In this document: positions 19,471 to 27,135 of the stretch, piece by piece
How positions within the stretch are numbered: position 1 is the first letter of the stretch
How the letters are laid out: the number at the start of each line of letters is the position of its first letter
Assembly (NCBI GenBank): GCA_963744905.1
Contig: CAVUUV010000003.1
Coordinates: 124,001 to 188,000 of the forward strand
Direction of reading: 5' to 3'
DNA length: 64,000 bases
Source of the DNA: DATFFO01 sp963744905
Lineage (GTDB): Bacteria > Actinomycetota > Acidimicrobiia > Spongiisociales > ZC4RG35
The notes under the pieces: model-generated
Seen by the model: only the letters and a program-made list of their open reading frames with translations
What the model was told of the DNA's origin: nothing
Databases searched by the model: none
Position numbers and translations under genes: made by a program

Positions 19471-20688
19471 TCAGGTGGCGGCGGCCAGGCGAGCGGCCAC
19501 GGCCCGGGCCGCTCGACGGAGACCGTCGAGCTCGTCGGCGGGGAGGGACAGCTCCACCACTTCCTGCACGCCGGAGGGACCGAGCAGACAGGGCACCCCC
19601 AGCACCACGCCCTCGATCCCGTACTCGCCCTCCAGCACCACCGACACCGGGAGAGCGCCGGCCCGGGCCCCGCGCAGAGCGTCGAGCACCTCCAGCACAG
19701 CATGGGCCGGAGCCAGGGTTGCGGACCCGGTCTGGCGCAGCGCCACAACCTGCCCTCCGGCGGTGACCGTGTCCCCGACACAGGCGGCTATCTGCTCGTC
19801 GGTGAGGAAGTCCCCCAGCGGCCGGCCCTTGATGGTCGCCTGACTCACTATCGGAACCATCTCGTCGCCGTGGCTCCCCAGGGTGAAGGCAGAAACGTCG
19901 ATCGGGTCCACCCCGGCCGCCCGCGCCAGCGAACGCCGGAAGCGGGACGAGTCGAGGGTGCCGGCCATGCCCATCACCCGCTCCCGGGGGAACCCCGTCG
20001 TTCGATACGCCTCCATGGTCATCTCGTCGAGGGGATTGGTCACCATCACCACGATCGCCCGGGGAGCGTGATCACGAACCTGCTCGGCCACCTGGCGGAC
20101 CACCCTGCCGTTCACCCCCACCAGATCGGCCCGGCTCATCCCCGGGCTCCGGGGCCGACCGGCGGTTATCACCACCACGTCGGCGTCGGACACCATTTCG
20201 AGCGACTCCCCTCCCGAGATGTGAGAAACGGACCCAGTGATCCCCGAGGCGTGCTCGAGGTCGAGAGCCGTGGCCTCGGCCACACCGGGTACCACGTCCA
20301 CCAGGCAGATCTCGTGTGCCACCGAGGAGTTGGCGGCCAGGTGGGCGGTGTTGGCGCCCACTCCCCCTGCCCCGACCACCACCAGCTTCCCGAACGTTAT
20401 GGGGTCTGAGCCGCGACTCGGCTCCGAGGAGATCCAGCGCGGACTGCTCTTCAACAGGACACGCCTCACGATCGATCCCCCATCGGGCTCGGGGACGACC
20501 CTCTCCTCGGGAGGCCCTTCGATGATGCTCACCCCGAGTCGCTCGGCCGCCTCCCGCGCCTGATGCGTGACCAGCGAGCCCTGCAACACGTGGACGCGTC
20601 GGCGACCGCGCTGCCAGGCTTCGAGGATATCTTCCTCGCCGATCACCCCGGCTCCGGGCCGGATGGCCGGGCGACCCGGGCTGGTCAT
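19471..20688 (-). CDS. Malate dehydrogenase with EutQ-like N-terminal module
   Basis: A 405-aa protein. Residues 100-405 form an LDH/MDH enzyme: NAD motif GAGGVG (106-111), substrate loop RPRSPGMSR (178-186) with the Arg typical of malate dehydrogenases, VTNPLDEMT, and catalytic His273 in GSHGDEMVP. Residues about 14-60 form an extra module (IGEEDILEAWQRGRRRVHV, then SLVTHQAREAAERLGV) like the N-terminus of EutQ and other microcompartment-associated proteins. It is last in the BMC operon and its ATG overlaps the BMC-T stop (ATGA). Likely role: reduce oxaloacetate inside or at the shell to regenerate NAD+ for the aldehyde dehydrogenase. Encapsulation is inferred. Confidence 0.88.
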   Translation of the reverse strand: MTSPGRPAIRPGAGVIGEEDILEAWQRGRRRVHVLQGSLVTHQAREAAERLGVSIIEGPPEERVVPEPDGGSIVRRVLLKSSPRWISSEPSRGSDPITFGKLVVVGAGGVGANTAHLAANSSVAHEICLVDVVPGVAEATALDLEHASGITGSVSHISGGESLEMVSDADVVVITAGRPRSPGMSRADLVGVNGRVVRQVAEQVRDHAPRAIVVMVTNPLDEMTMEAYRTTGFPRERVMGMAGTLDSSRFRRSLARAAGVDPIDVSAFTLGSHGDEMVPIVSQATIKGRPLGDFLTDEQIAACVGDTVTAGGQVVALRQTGSATLAPAHAVLEVLDALRGARAGALPVSVVLEGEYGIEGVVLGVPCLLGPSGVQEVVELSLPADELDGLRRAARAVAARLAAAT

Positions 20689-21308
20689 TCGGAGCGACCC
20701 TCGACGGCGTTTACGGCCGCCACGGCCGCCTCCATGGCCGTTTCCACCTCGGACTCCGACCCCGACATGAAAAACCGGCCGAAGCGGCCCACGGCCCGCA
20801 CCTCGACTATGTCGATGGTGGAAGCCTTCTCCGCCTCGTTGGCGGCGATGGAGATGTAGGCGGCGGGTGCGCACTCGATGATGCCCAGGGTCTGCCCGGG
20901 CACCAGCAGGGAGCCCTTGCGCCATTTGTTGAGCAACTGGGCCTGATAGGGCTCCACTGAGGTGATGATCTGGGTCGACTCCACCCGGGGCTTCATCCGG
21001 TCCGACATGGAGATGCCCAGGTGGGCGAGGACGGCCTCCCGGGCGGCGACGATCTCGGCGTTGATCGGCGAGCGGAGGATGAAGAACCCGAACTCGCGCT
21101 CGACGATCTGGCTGGTGGCTTCGATGGTGGCGGCCTTGAGGGCGACGTCCATGAGGCGAAACACCTCGTTGCCCGGAGCCAGCTCCCCGACCAGGATCGT
21201 GTCCCCGGCCAGGGGGATCGACCCCTGCACGGTGGCGCCGTTGTAGGCGGCGAACCTGGGCTGGAGCCGGTCGATCTGGAGCAGGGCGCGGACGGTTACG
21301 GATGCCAT
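20685..21308 (-). CDS. BMC-T trimeric microcompartment shell protein
   Basis: A 207-aa tandem-domain shell protein. The first half is a divergent BMC fold (VQGSIPLAGDTILVGELAPG, LMDVALKAATIEATSQ). The second half has the clearer signature GIIECAPAAYISIAANEAEK and DIVEVRAVGRFGRFFMSGSE, ending in a helix AMEAAVAAVNAVEG. Trimers of tandem BMC domains form pseudohexameric tiles, often with larger gated pores. It lies 4 bp after the aldehyde dehydrogenase gene and overlaps the MDH gene. Single or stacked trimer type cannot be decided from sequence alone. Confidence 0.9.
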   Translation of the reverse strand: MASVTVRALLQIDRLQPRFAAYNGATVQGSIPLAGDTILVGELAPGNEVFRLMDVALKAATIEATSQIVEREFGFFILRSPINAEIVAAREAVLAHLGISMSDRMKPRVESTQIITSVEPYQAQLLNKWRKGSLLVPGQTLGIIECAPAAYISIAANEAEKASTIDIVEVRAVGRFGRFFMSGSESEVETAMEAAVAAVNAVEGRSE

Positions 21309-21312
21309 CTAC

Positions 21313-22701
21313 TCAGGCCCCGTACACGTCGTAGATGGTGCGCCAGGGACGCCTCTCGTAGGCGACCCGCTTGATGTTGATCAGGTGGAGGGCGGTGACG
21401 TTGTCGGACACGATCGACCCCGACACGGTGCCGGTACCGAGCATGAAGCTGGGCTCGAGATCGGCCGAGTACCCCATCGCCCCGTGCAAAGCGGGCTGGT
21501 TGACGAGCACCCGCCCGGTGGGGAGGCGAGAAAAGCGGGTCACGATGTCGGAGTCCCGGGTGTGGAGGGCGAAGGTGTGGCCCCGGCCTCCGAAACGAAG
21601 CACCTGGTAGCACAGGTCATAACCCTGATCGGGCCCCGTCACCTCGTACCAGGCCAGGACGGGATTGAGCTTCTCCCGTGACAGCGGCCTCCTCCTCCCC
21701 ACCTCGGTTTCGCGTGAGATCAGGACCCGGGTACGGGGGGGGATGCCGAAATCGGCCCGGCGGGCCAGCTCGGCGGCGGACTGCCCGACGCTCCCGGGGC
21801 GGATGACCCCGTTCTCGTCGAAGATCACATCGGCCAGGCGATCGGCTTCGGTTTCGGTGCAGAAGTAGCCCCCCAGTCTCCGCACCTCCTGTTCGGCCAG
21901 ATCGGCCACCGCCCGATCCACGATCACCGCCTGCTCGGAGGCGCAGGCGGTTCCGTAGTCGAACGACTTGGAGGTGAGGATCTGGTCGGCGACCTCGGTC
22001 AGGTCGTCGCGCATGGAGGCGTGGATGTAGACCGGCACGTTGCCCGGCCCCACCGCCAGGGTGGGCTTGCCCGACGAGTAGGCGGCCCGGACCATCGCCG
22101 CTCCACCGGTGGCCATGACCACCGCCGTTCTCCGGTGGCGCATCAACTCCTGGGTTCCCTCCAGGGTCACTTCGGTCAGACATTGGATGAGGTTGTCGGG
22201 CGCACCCATCTCCCGGGCGGCCGCCATCATCACCCGGGCCGTCTCGGCCCCGCACTTGACGCCCCGGGGGTGAGGAGCACACACGATGGCGTTGCCGGAC
22301 TTGACCGCCGACAGCACCTTGAAGATGACGGTGGATGTGGGGTTGGTTACCGGGATCAGGGCTGCCACGACCCCCATCGGCTCACCCACGGCCATCACGC
22401 CGGTGGCCGGATCGGTCCACAGCACCCCCAATGTCTTGACGTTGCGGAGCCAGTCGGCCACGCCGATCGAATTGAACAGGTTCTTGATGCGCTTGTCCTC
22501 GGCGTTGCCGTACCCGGTCTCATCGGCCGCCATGGCGCCCAGGCGAGCGGCGTCGACCTCGATGGCCCGGGCCATGGCCATGACCATCCGGTCGATGAGG
22601 TCGGGGTCGGTGCCCAGGAAGCGCTGCTGAGCTTCATGGGCGGCTTCTACCGCCCGACGGGCCTCGGCCATGCTGCGCAGGTCGGCGTCGATGGCGCTCA
22701 T
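21313..22701 (-). CDS. CoA-acylating-type aldehyde dehydrogenase, microcompartment-associated
   Basis: A 462-aa enzyme of the EutE/PduP/AdhE-N group, which turns an aldehyde, CoA and NAD+ into acyl-CoA and NADH. The catalytic Cys253 is in FDYGTACASEQAVI. GEPMGVVAALIPVTNPTST and ATGGAAMVRAAYSSGKP are characteristic of the acylating branch. It starts directly with the fold, without the long N-terminal encapsulation extension of PduP. The ATG overlaps the stop of the opine-dehydrogenase-like gene (ATGA). It is the signature aldehyde enzyme of this BMC. The substrate aldehyde is unknown; sulfoacetaldehyde dehydrogenases are close relatives and remain possible. Confidence 0.9.
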   Translation of the reverse strand: MSAIDADLRSMAEARRAVEAAHEAQQRFLGTDPDLIDRMVMAMARAIEVDAARLGAMAADETGYGNAEDKRIKNLFNSIGVADWLRNVKTLGVLWTDPATGVMAVGEPMGVVAALIPVTNPTSTVIFKVLSAVKSGNAIVCAPHPRGVKCGAETARVMMAAAREMGAPDNLIQCLTEVTLEGTQELMRHRRTAVVMATGGAAMVRAAYSSGKPTLAVGPGNVPVYIHASMRDDLTEVADQILTSKSFDYGTACASEQAVIVDRAVADLAEQEVRRLGGYFCTETEADRLADVIFDENGVIRPGSVGQSAAELARRADFGIPPRTRVLISRETEVGRRRPLSREKLNPVLAWYEVTGPDQGYDLCYQVLRFGGRGHTFALHTRDSDIVTRFSRLPTGRVLVNQPALHGAMGYSADLEPSFMLGTGTVSGSIVSDNVTALHLINIKRVAYERRPWRTIYDVYGA

Positions 22702-23873
22702 CGCCCTCCCCCCTGGGCCAGCGCGTTGCGGATGGCGGTCGAGTCCATTCCCGAGAACCCGATCCGATCCAGGGCGCGGCCGGCCGCGGCCAGATCGCCC
22801 CCCAGCACCGACTCGGCCAGACGCAGCACGGCCCGCGAGGTGGGCACCGGCAACCCGGCCGCCTCGGCAGCAGAGATGAGCGGGACCAGGGAGCCGAGGA
22901 CGGCATCGCGCACCAGCGAACGGGCTCCATCCTCGGGCGGGACCGGCCGCACATCGTCTCCATCGATGCTCCCTGCCACCGCCTCGATCAGCTCGGCATC
23001 GGCGGGGAATTCCCTCACTCCGAAAGACGCCGCCACCCGGCGCCGCTCGTCGGCCAGGTCGGCGATCAGGGCCCGGTGGCGGTCACCGAGCAGACCGGCA
23101 AAGGTGCCCATCTCGACCGGGACCGCCCCGGGCGGCAAGGAGGACCGATCGGCCGGGGCGGCGGGACCGCCCAACAACAGCGCCGGGATCTCCACCACCG
23201 CCGAAGCGTCGGTCAGTGAGGAATGCAGCGGGGTCGGCATCGGGCTGAGGTCCGACAGGTACCCGCCCACCCGCTCGATACTCGACGAGGCCGATTGGGG
23301 CAGAGCCCCGGCGGGTGTGGGTCGGCGACGACTCAGGTGGAGAGTGCCGCCCTCCTCTAGGATGTCGAAGGGGAGCGACTGAATCTCGACGATGGTGACG
23401 TCGGCCGTCGAACCCCCAACCGCCAACCAGTAGGCCAGCTCCAGGCCCCCGAAGGTGCGTGCCGGAGTCACCACGATCACCTGGCCGTCCTGCACCTGCT
23501 GGGCGAGGACCAGGCCATAGGTGCGCTGTTTGAGAACCGGACCGGAGACCACGACCAGATCGGAGGCGGCCACGGCGGAGTCGAGCACCGAGGTGAGCTC
23601 GATCGAAGGCCGGTCGCCACCCACCCGGAAGGTTCCGATCGGACCCTCGCCGCGCAGGGTGATCGAACCGCGTTGGAGAGCCTCGACTTCGTCGGCGTAG
23701 ACGGTGAAGAGGCGAACCTCGTCGGCCCCCTCGGCCAGGAACCATGCCGCCAGGGCACGGCCTTCGACGCCCGAGCCCAGCACCGTCACCCGGGCCGGGG
23801 TGCGGGGGTCGGAACGGCGCGGCGCCGGTGCCGACAGCGCCGCCACCACATCGTGGAAGCCTGCCGTGGTCAT
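22698..23873 (-). CDS. Opine/octopine dehydrogenase-like NAD(P)-dependent protein
   Basis: A 391-aa protein with an N-terminal Rossmann fold (VTVLGSGVEGRALAAWFLAEG, about 29-49), then SDLVVVSGPVLKQ and IVEIQSLPFDILEEGGTLHL. These match the pattern of octopine/nopaline dehydrogenases. The C-terminal half is a helical domain ending AIRNALAQGGGR. Opine dehydrogenases form or split secondary amines joining an amino acid and a keto acid. Lying between BMC-H and the aldehyde dehydrogenase, it could act on an N-alkylglutamate. Ketopantoate-reductase-like or other 6-phosphogluconate-fold dehydrogenases are the alternatives. No clear encapsulation peptide is seen. Confidence 0.7.
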   Translation of the reverse strand: MTTAGFHDVVAALSAPAPRRSDPRTPARVTVLGSGVEGRALAAWFLAEGADEVRLFTVYADEVEALQRGSITLRGEGPIGTFRVGGDRPSIELTSVLDSAVAASDLVVVSGPVLKQRTYGLVLAQQVQDGQVIVVTPARTFGGLELAYWLAVGGSTADVTIVEIQSLPFDILEEGGTLHLSRRRPTPAGALPQSASSSIERVGGYLSDLSPMPTPLHSSLTDASAVVEIPALLLGGPAAPADRSSLPPGAVPVEMGTFAGLLGDRHRALIADLADERRRVAASFGVREFPADAELIEAVAGSIDGDDVRPVPPEDGARSLVRDAVLGSLVPLISAAEAAGLPVPTSRAVLRLAESVLGGDLAAAGRALDRIGFSGMDSTAIRNALAQGGGR

Positions 23874-23881
23874 GAATCAGA

Positions 23882-24163
23882 TCAGGCGGTCTGGGGGAGG
23901 ATGCCCTCGAGCTCGGTCGAAGGCCGGGGAATGACGTGTACGGCGATGACCTCGCCCACCTTGTTGGCTGCCACGGCACCGGCATCGACGGCCGCTTTCA
24001 CCGCGCCCACCTCTCCCCGCACGAACATGGCGACCAGGCCGCCTCCGACGTTCTCCTGGCCCATCAACGACACGTTGGCTGCCTTGACCATGGCATCGGC
24101 CGCCTCGATGGCTGCCACCACCCCTCGTGTCTCGATCATGCCCAGGGCGATCTGTTCGGCCAT
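23882..24163 (-). CDS. BMC-H hexameric microcompartment shell protein
   Basis: A canonical 93-aa BMC domain: IALGMIETRGVVAAIEAADA at the start, then GGGLVAMFVRGEVGAVKAAVDAG and the closing VIAVHVIPRPSTELEGIL. These hexamers form the bulk of microcompartment facets. It has a strong ribosome site (GAGGAG) and lies 16 bp after the BMC-P gene and 8 bp before the opine-dehydrogenase-like gene. It is the only BMC-H in the window. With one BMC-P and one BMC-T the shell set is minimal but complete. Confidence 0.96.
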   Translation of the reverse strand: MAEQIALGMIETRGVVAAIEAADAMVKAANVSLMGQENVGGGLVAMFVRGEVGAVKAAVDAGAVAANKVGEVIAVHVIPRPSTELEGILPQTA

Positions 24164-24179
24164 TCGTTGCTTCTCCTCT

Positions 24180-24497
24180 CTAGCTCTTCTTGGACGTGCT
24201 CGTCTTCACTTTGGCAGGATCGAGCGTTCGACCCCCCACAGTGACGTCTTCGACTATCACCACGACTGCCAGGTCGGCGGGGACTCCCACGGTCCGGGCT
24301 GCCTGACGGGCGGCCGAACCGGACGCCACCAGAACCACGTCGCCTTCACCGGCGCCCACCGCGTCCACAGCCACCACCTCGGGCTCGATCACCTTGCCGT
24401 CGGTGGTGACGAGATCGACGATGAGCATGCGATGCCCGGTCAGGCTTTGGTCCTTCACCGTGCCGGTGACCGTGCCCACCACCCGGCCCAGCCGCAT
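24180..24497 (-). CDS. BMC-P pentameric vertex protein (EutN/CcmL family)
   Basis: A 105-aa EutN/CcmL protein: MRLGRVVGTVTGTVKDQSLT at the start, LMIVDL-like strand (RMLIVDLV), VVAVDAVGAGEGDVVLVASG, and the C-terminal VVIVEDVTVGG. Pentamers cap the vertices of the shell. The tail after residue 95 is basic and Ser/Thr-rich. The start codon overlaps the GS-like gene stop by one base (TGATG). Finding a vertex protein together with BMC-H and BMC-T supports a closed compartment. Confidence 0.95.
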   Translation of the reverse strand: MRLGRVVGTVTGTVKDQSLTGHRMLIVDLVTTDGKVIEPEVVAVDAVGAGEGDVVLVASGSAARQAARTVGVPADLAVVVIVEDVTVGGRTLDPAKVKTSTSKKS

Positions 24498-25783
24498 CAG
24501 AAGTTCCTCAGGTACCGGGCTTGCTCCACAGGAGTGACCTGGTCGGCCATGAAAGCCAGCTCCCGCTCGGCCTGACTGAGATAGATACCCAACAGGTCGG
24601 GGTCCACCACCTCGGCTACCAGCTTGGACTCCCGGGCCAGCTCAATGGAGGTGGCCAGGTCCTTGGGCAGGGGGTCGGCGTCCTCGTTGGCATAGCCATC
24701 ACCCGTTTCCCTGGGCATGGGCTTGAGCCCCTCCTCGATGCCCTTGAGGCCGGCGGCTATCTGCACCGCCAGGAGCAGGTAGGGGTTGGCGTCGGCCGAA
24801 CCGTCCCGCTGTTCGACCCGCACCGCCGGGTTGGCGCCCTCGATGACCCGCAGGCCCACCGTGCGATTGTCCACCCCCCAAGCGTTGTTGACCGGACAGA
24901 AGGTGTAGGGGCGGCGACGCCGGTAGGCGTTGGGGGTGGGCGCCGAGAAGAGTGCTGCCTCGCACATGTGGCGCTGCATCCCGGCCAGATATTGCTTGCC
25001 GAGACGGGAGAGCCGGCCCTTGTCGGCGAACAGGTTCTTGCCGTTCTGGTGGATGGAGTGGTGCACGTGGAAGCTGTTGCCGGACAGGTCTATGAAGGGC
25101 TTGGCCATGAAGGTGGCCACGTAGCCGTGGGCGATGGCGAGCTGTTTGACCATGCCCCGGAAGGCGACCACCCGATCGGCGGTCTCCACCGCATCGGCAT
25201 AGCGGATGTTGACCTCGACCTGGCCGGGGGCGTACTCGGGGTTGGACTGCTCGATGGGAATGCCGGCCGCCACCAGGTCGTTGCGAATCGGCCCCAGGAC
25301 GTGCTCGAACTCCATGGCCCGCTCCAGCCCGTATACCTGGATCCCGCTGTCGCGAGGGCGCAGCGTTTCGGGGTCGAGGAGGAAGAACTCCAGCTCGGCC
25401 CCAATCGATACCTCATAACCCATGTCCCCGGCCTTTTCGACCACCTTGACCAGGGCGTTGCGAGGGTCGATCTCAACCGGGTCCCCGTGCTCGGTCTCGA
25501 CCCGGCCGAAGACGAAGGCGGCCCCGGGATCCCAGGGCATGGAGTGGAGGTGCTCGGTGAGCGGGCGCACCTTGATGTCGGGATAGCCGGTCCCCATGTT
25601 GGTGTAGGGGGTGTCCCACACGTCACAGGTCATGTCCATGGCGAAGATGGCGTTGGACATTGCCATCCCCTCCTCGAGGATCACCGGCCAGTGCGAGGCG
25701 GGGATCCGCTTGCCGCGCAACAGACCGTTGAGATCGCCCACGCCCAACACCACCGTGGTGATCCCCTCCGGAAGACCGGCCAT
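24497..25783 (-). CDS. Glutamine-synthetase-like ligase (gamma-glutamyl-amine synthetase type)
   Basis: A 428-aa GS fold. IGAELEFFLLD and EYAPGQVEVNIRYADAVETAD hold the metal Glu residues. LSGNSFHVHHSI contains the catalytic His, and RVEQRDGSADANPYL is the C-terminal signature. The EYAPGQ form and the lack of the usual DGSS ammonia loop place it with GlnA3/GmaS/PuuA-type enzymes that join glutamate to amines, not with housekeeping GS. The ATG at 25783 has GGAG 8 bases upstream. It is first in the microcompartment operon, with operator C 43 bp upstream. The amine substrate is not known. Confidence 0.88.
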   Translation of the reverse strand: MAGLPEGITTVVLGVGDLNGLLRGKRIPASHWPVILEEGMAMSNAIFAMDMTCDVWDTPYTNMGTGYPDIKVRPLTEHLHSMPWDPGAAFVFGRVETEHGDPVEIDPRNALVKVVEKAGDMGYEVSIGAELEFFLLDPETLRPRDSGIQVYGLERAMEFEHVLGPIRNDLVAAGIPIEQSNPEYAPGQVEVNIRYADAVETADRVVAFRGMVKQLAIAHGYVATFMAKPFIDLSGNSFHVHHSIHQNGKNLFADKGRLSRLGKQYLAGMQRHMCEAALFSAPTPNAYRRRRPYTFCPVNNAWGVDNRTVGLRVIEGANPAVRVEQRDGSADANPYLLLAVQIAAGLKGIEEGLKPMPRETGDGYANEDADPLPKDLATSIELARESKLVAEVVDPDLLGIYLSQAERELAFMADQVTPVEQARYLRNF

Positions 25784-25826
25784 TCTCGATGCTCCTCTCC
25801 GGCTCGTTGGCGAGACCCTAGTGAGA

Positions 25827-25841
25827 CTGTATACAGTACTC
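25827..25841. promoter_or_regulatory. Operator C in the divergent promoter of the BMC operon and the flavin oxidase
   Basis: CTGTATACAGTACTC; the segment 25826-25837 (ACTGTATACAGT) is a perfect 12-bp palindrome. It lies 43 bp upstream of the GS-like start on the minus strand and 19 bp upstream of the oxidase start on the plus strand, so one site can control both units. Confidence 0.75.
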
Positions 25842-25860
25842 AAGCGAACCCGAGGGAGAA

Positions 25861-27003
25861 ATGTCCGGATCGCGATTCGCCGTGGTTGGCGCTGGCATCG
25901 TAGGCGTCATGACCGCCCTGGAGCTGCGCAAACAGGGTCATTCGGTCACGCTCTACGACGGCTGGGAGCCAGGTCACACCCGGGCCGCCTCTTCCGGCAC
26001 GCACCGGGTCACCCGCTCCGCCCACGGGGCCGACGAGCTCTACACCCGCTGGCAGTGGGAGGCGCGGATGCGGTGGATGGAGCTGCAGGCCGAGTGGGGC
26101 GTGGAACTGTTCCGGGAGACGGGAGGCCTGCTGCTGGCCGAGACCGGGCGCTCCGCCTGGGAGACGGCGGCCATTCCCACCCTGGCCCGGCTGGGGATCC
26201 CCGCCCTCCGCCTGAGCCCGGCCGAGTTGTCGGCTCGATGGCCGCACATGGACTTCCAGCGGGTGGAATTCGGGCTCTACGAGCCCCATGCCGGCTTCCT
26301 CTGGTCGAGGAGGGCCCTGGTGACCGGGTACAAGCGGTTCGTGGAGATGGGGGGCGAGTTCGTCCGCGCCCGGCCCCGCACCACCCCTGGCGAGAGGCTG
26401 GAGGTGAACGGATCTCCGCTCAACGCCGACGTCACCGTGGTATCGACCGGGTCGTGGATGAGGGAGATGTTCCGACGCACCCTGGGCCACCTGCTGGAGG
26501 TGGTACGCCAGGACGTCATCTTCATCTCCCCACCCGAGGGGTCACGCACCTATGACGCCGACCGCCATCCGGTGTGGATCGACCACGGCTATCCGGGCTA
26601 CGGGATCCCGGCGGTGGAGGGGCACGGCTTCAAAGCAGTCATCGCCTGGCACCAGTCCGACATCGACCTCGATTCCGACGACAGGGTGGTGGATCGGGGG
26701 GCCCTGGTGCGGAGCCGCCAGTACCTCTCCTACCGGTTCCCCCAGCTGGTCGACCAGCCCATCACCGACCAGAAGGTGTGCCACATCGTCATGACCCCCG
26801 ACACCCATTTTCTGTTCGACTTCCACCCCGAGCACCCCGACATCGTCCTGGCCGGTGGTGGCTCGGGGGGCATCTTCAAGCACGCCCCGGTGATCGGCGA
26901 GTACGTGGCGGGCATGGCCACGGGGCGCTGGAGGCCCGATGCCCGCTTCACCATCCAGAATCGCACCTCGATGGCCCTGGGCGAATCTCCCAGCGGACGC
27001 TGA
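25861..27003 (+). CDS. Monomeric-sarcosine-oxidase-like FAD amine oxidase
   Basis: A 380-aa flavoprotein. The Rossmann motif VVGAGIVGVMTALELRKQG is at the N-terminus. SSGTHRVTRSAHG is the FAD-contact loop seen in sarcosine and N-methyltryptophan oxidases. Cys307 in KVCHIVMTPDTHFLFD is at the position of the covalent FAD cysteine, and GGGSGGIFKHAPVIGEY closes the domain. The family oxidises N-methyl or secondary amino acids to an imine that hydrolyses to an aldehyde and an amine. It is divergent from the BMC operon across operator C. N-alkylglutamate is a plausible substrate, by context only. Confidence 0.87.
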   Translation: MSGSRFAVVGAGIVGVMTALELRKQGHSVTLYDGWEPGHTRAASSGTHRVTRSAHGADELYTRWQWEARMRWMELQAEWGVELFRETGGLLLAETGRSAWETAAIPTLARLGIPALRLSPAELSARWPHMDFQRVEFGLYEPHAGFLWSRRALVTGYKRFVEMGGEFVRARPRTTPGERLEVNGSPLNADVTVVSTGSWMREMFRRTLGHLLEVVRQDVIFISPPEGSRTYDADRHPVWIDHGYPGYGIPAVEGHGFKAVIAWHQSDIDLDSDDRVVDRGALVRSRQYLSYRFPQLVDQPITDQKVCHIVMTPDTHFLFDFHPEHPDIVLAGGGSGGIFKHAPVIGEYVAGMATGRWRPDARFTIQNRTSMALGESPSGR

Positions 27004-27016
27004 GCTCCCGCCCGCC

Positions 27017-27132
27017 GGGAGGCGGAAATCACAGGGCGGGGGGTGGGGACGGGAGGCGGAAATCACAGGGCGGGGGGTGGGGACGGGAGGCGGAAATCAC
27101 AGGGCGGGGGGTGGGGACGGGAGGCGGAAATC
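27017..27132. repeat. 34-bp tandem repeat, 3.4 copies
   Basis: Three exact copies of a 34-bp unit start at 27017, 27051 and 27085, followed by a 14-bp partial copy to 27132. Each unit begins GGGAGGCGGAAATC and ends GGGGTGGGGAC. The array fills the gap between two convergent genes. The identical copies suggest recent slippage. There are no spacers, so this is not a CRISPR array. Confidence 0.95.
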
Positions 27133-27135
27133 GAC

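Noticed and set aside
24497..25783. Housekeeping glutamine synthetase
   Set aside because: EYAPGQVEVN and the lack of a standard DGSS loop, plus its place at the head of a BMC operon, point to an amine-specific ligase.
27017..27132. Possible CRISPR array
   Set aside because: The 34-bp units are directly adjacent with no spacers, and no cas genes are nearby.
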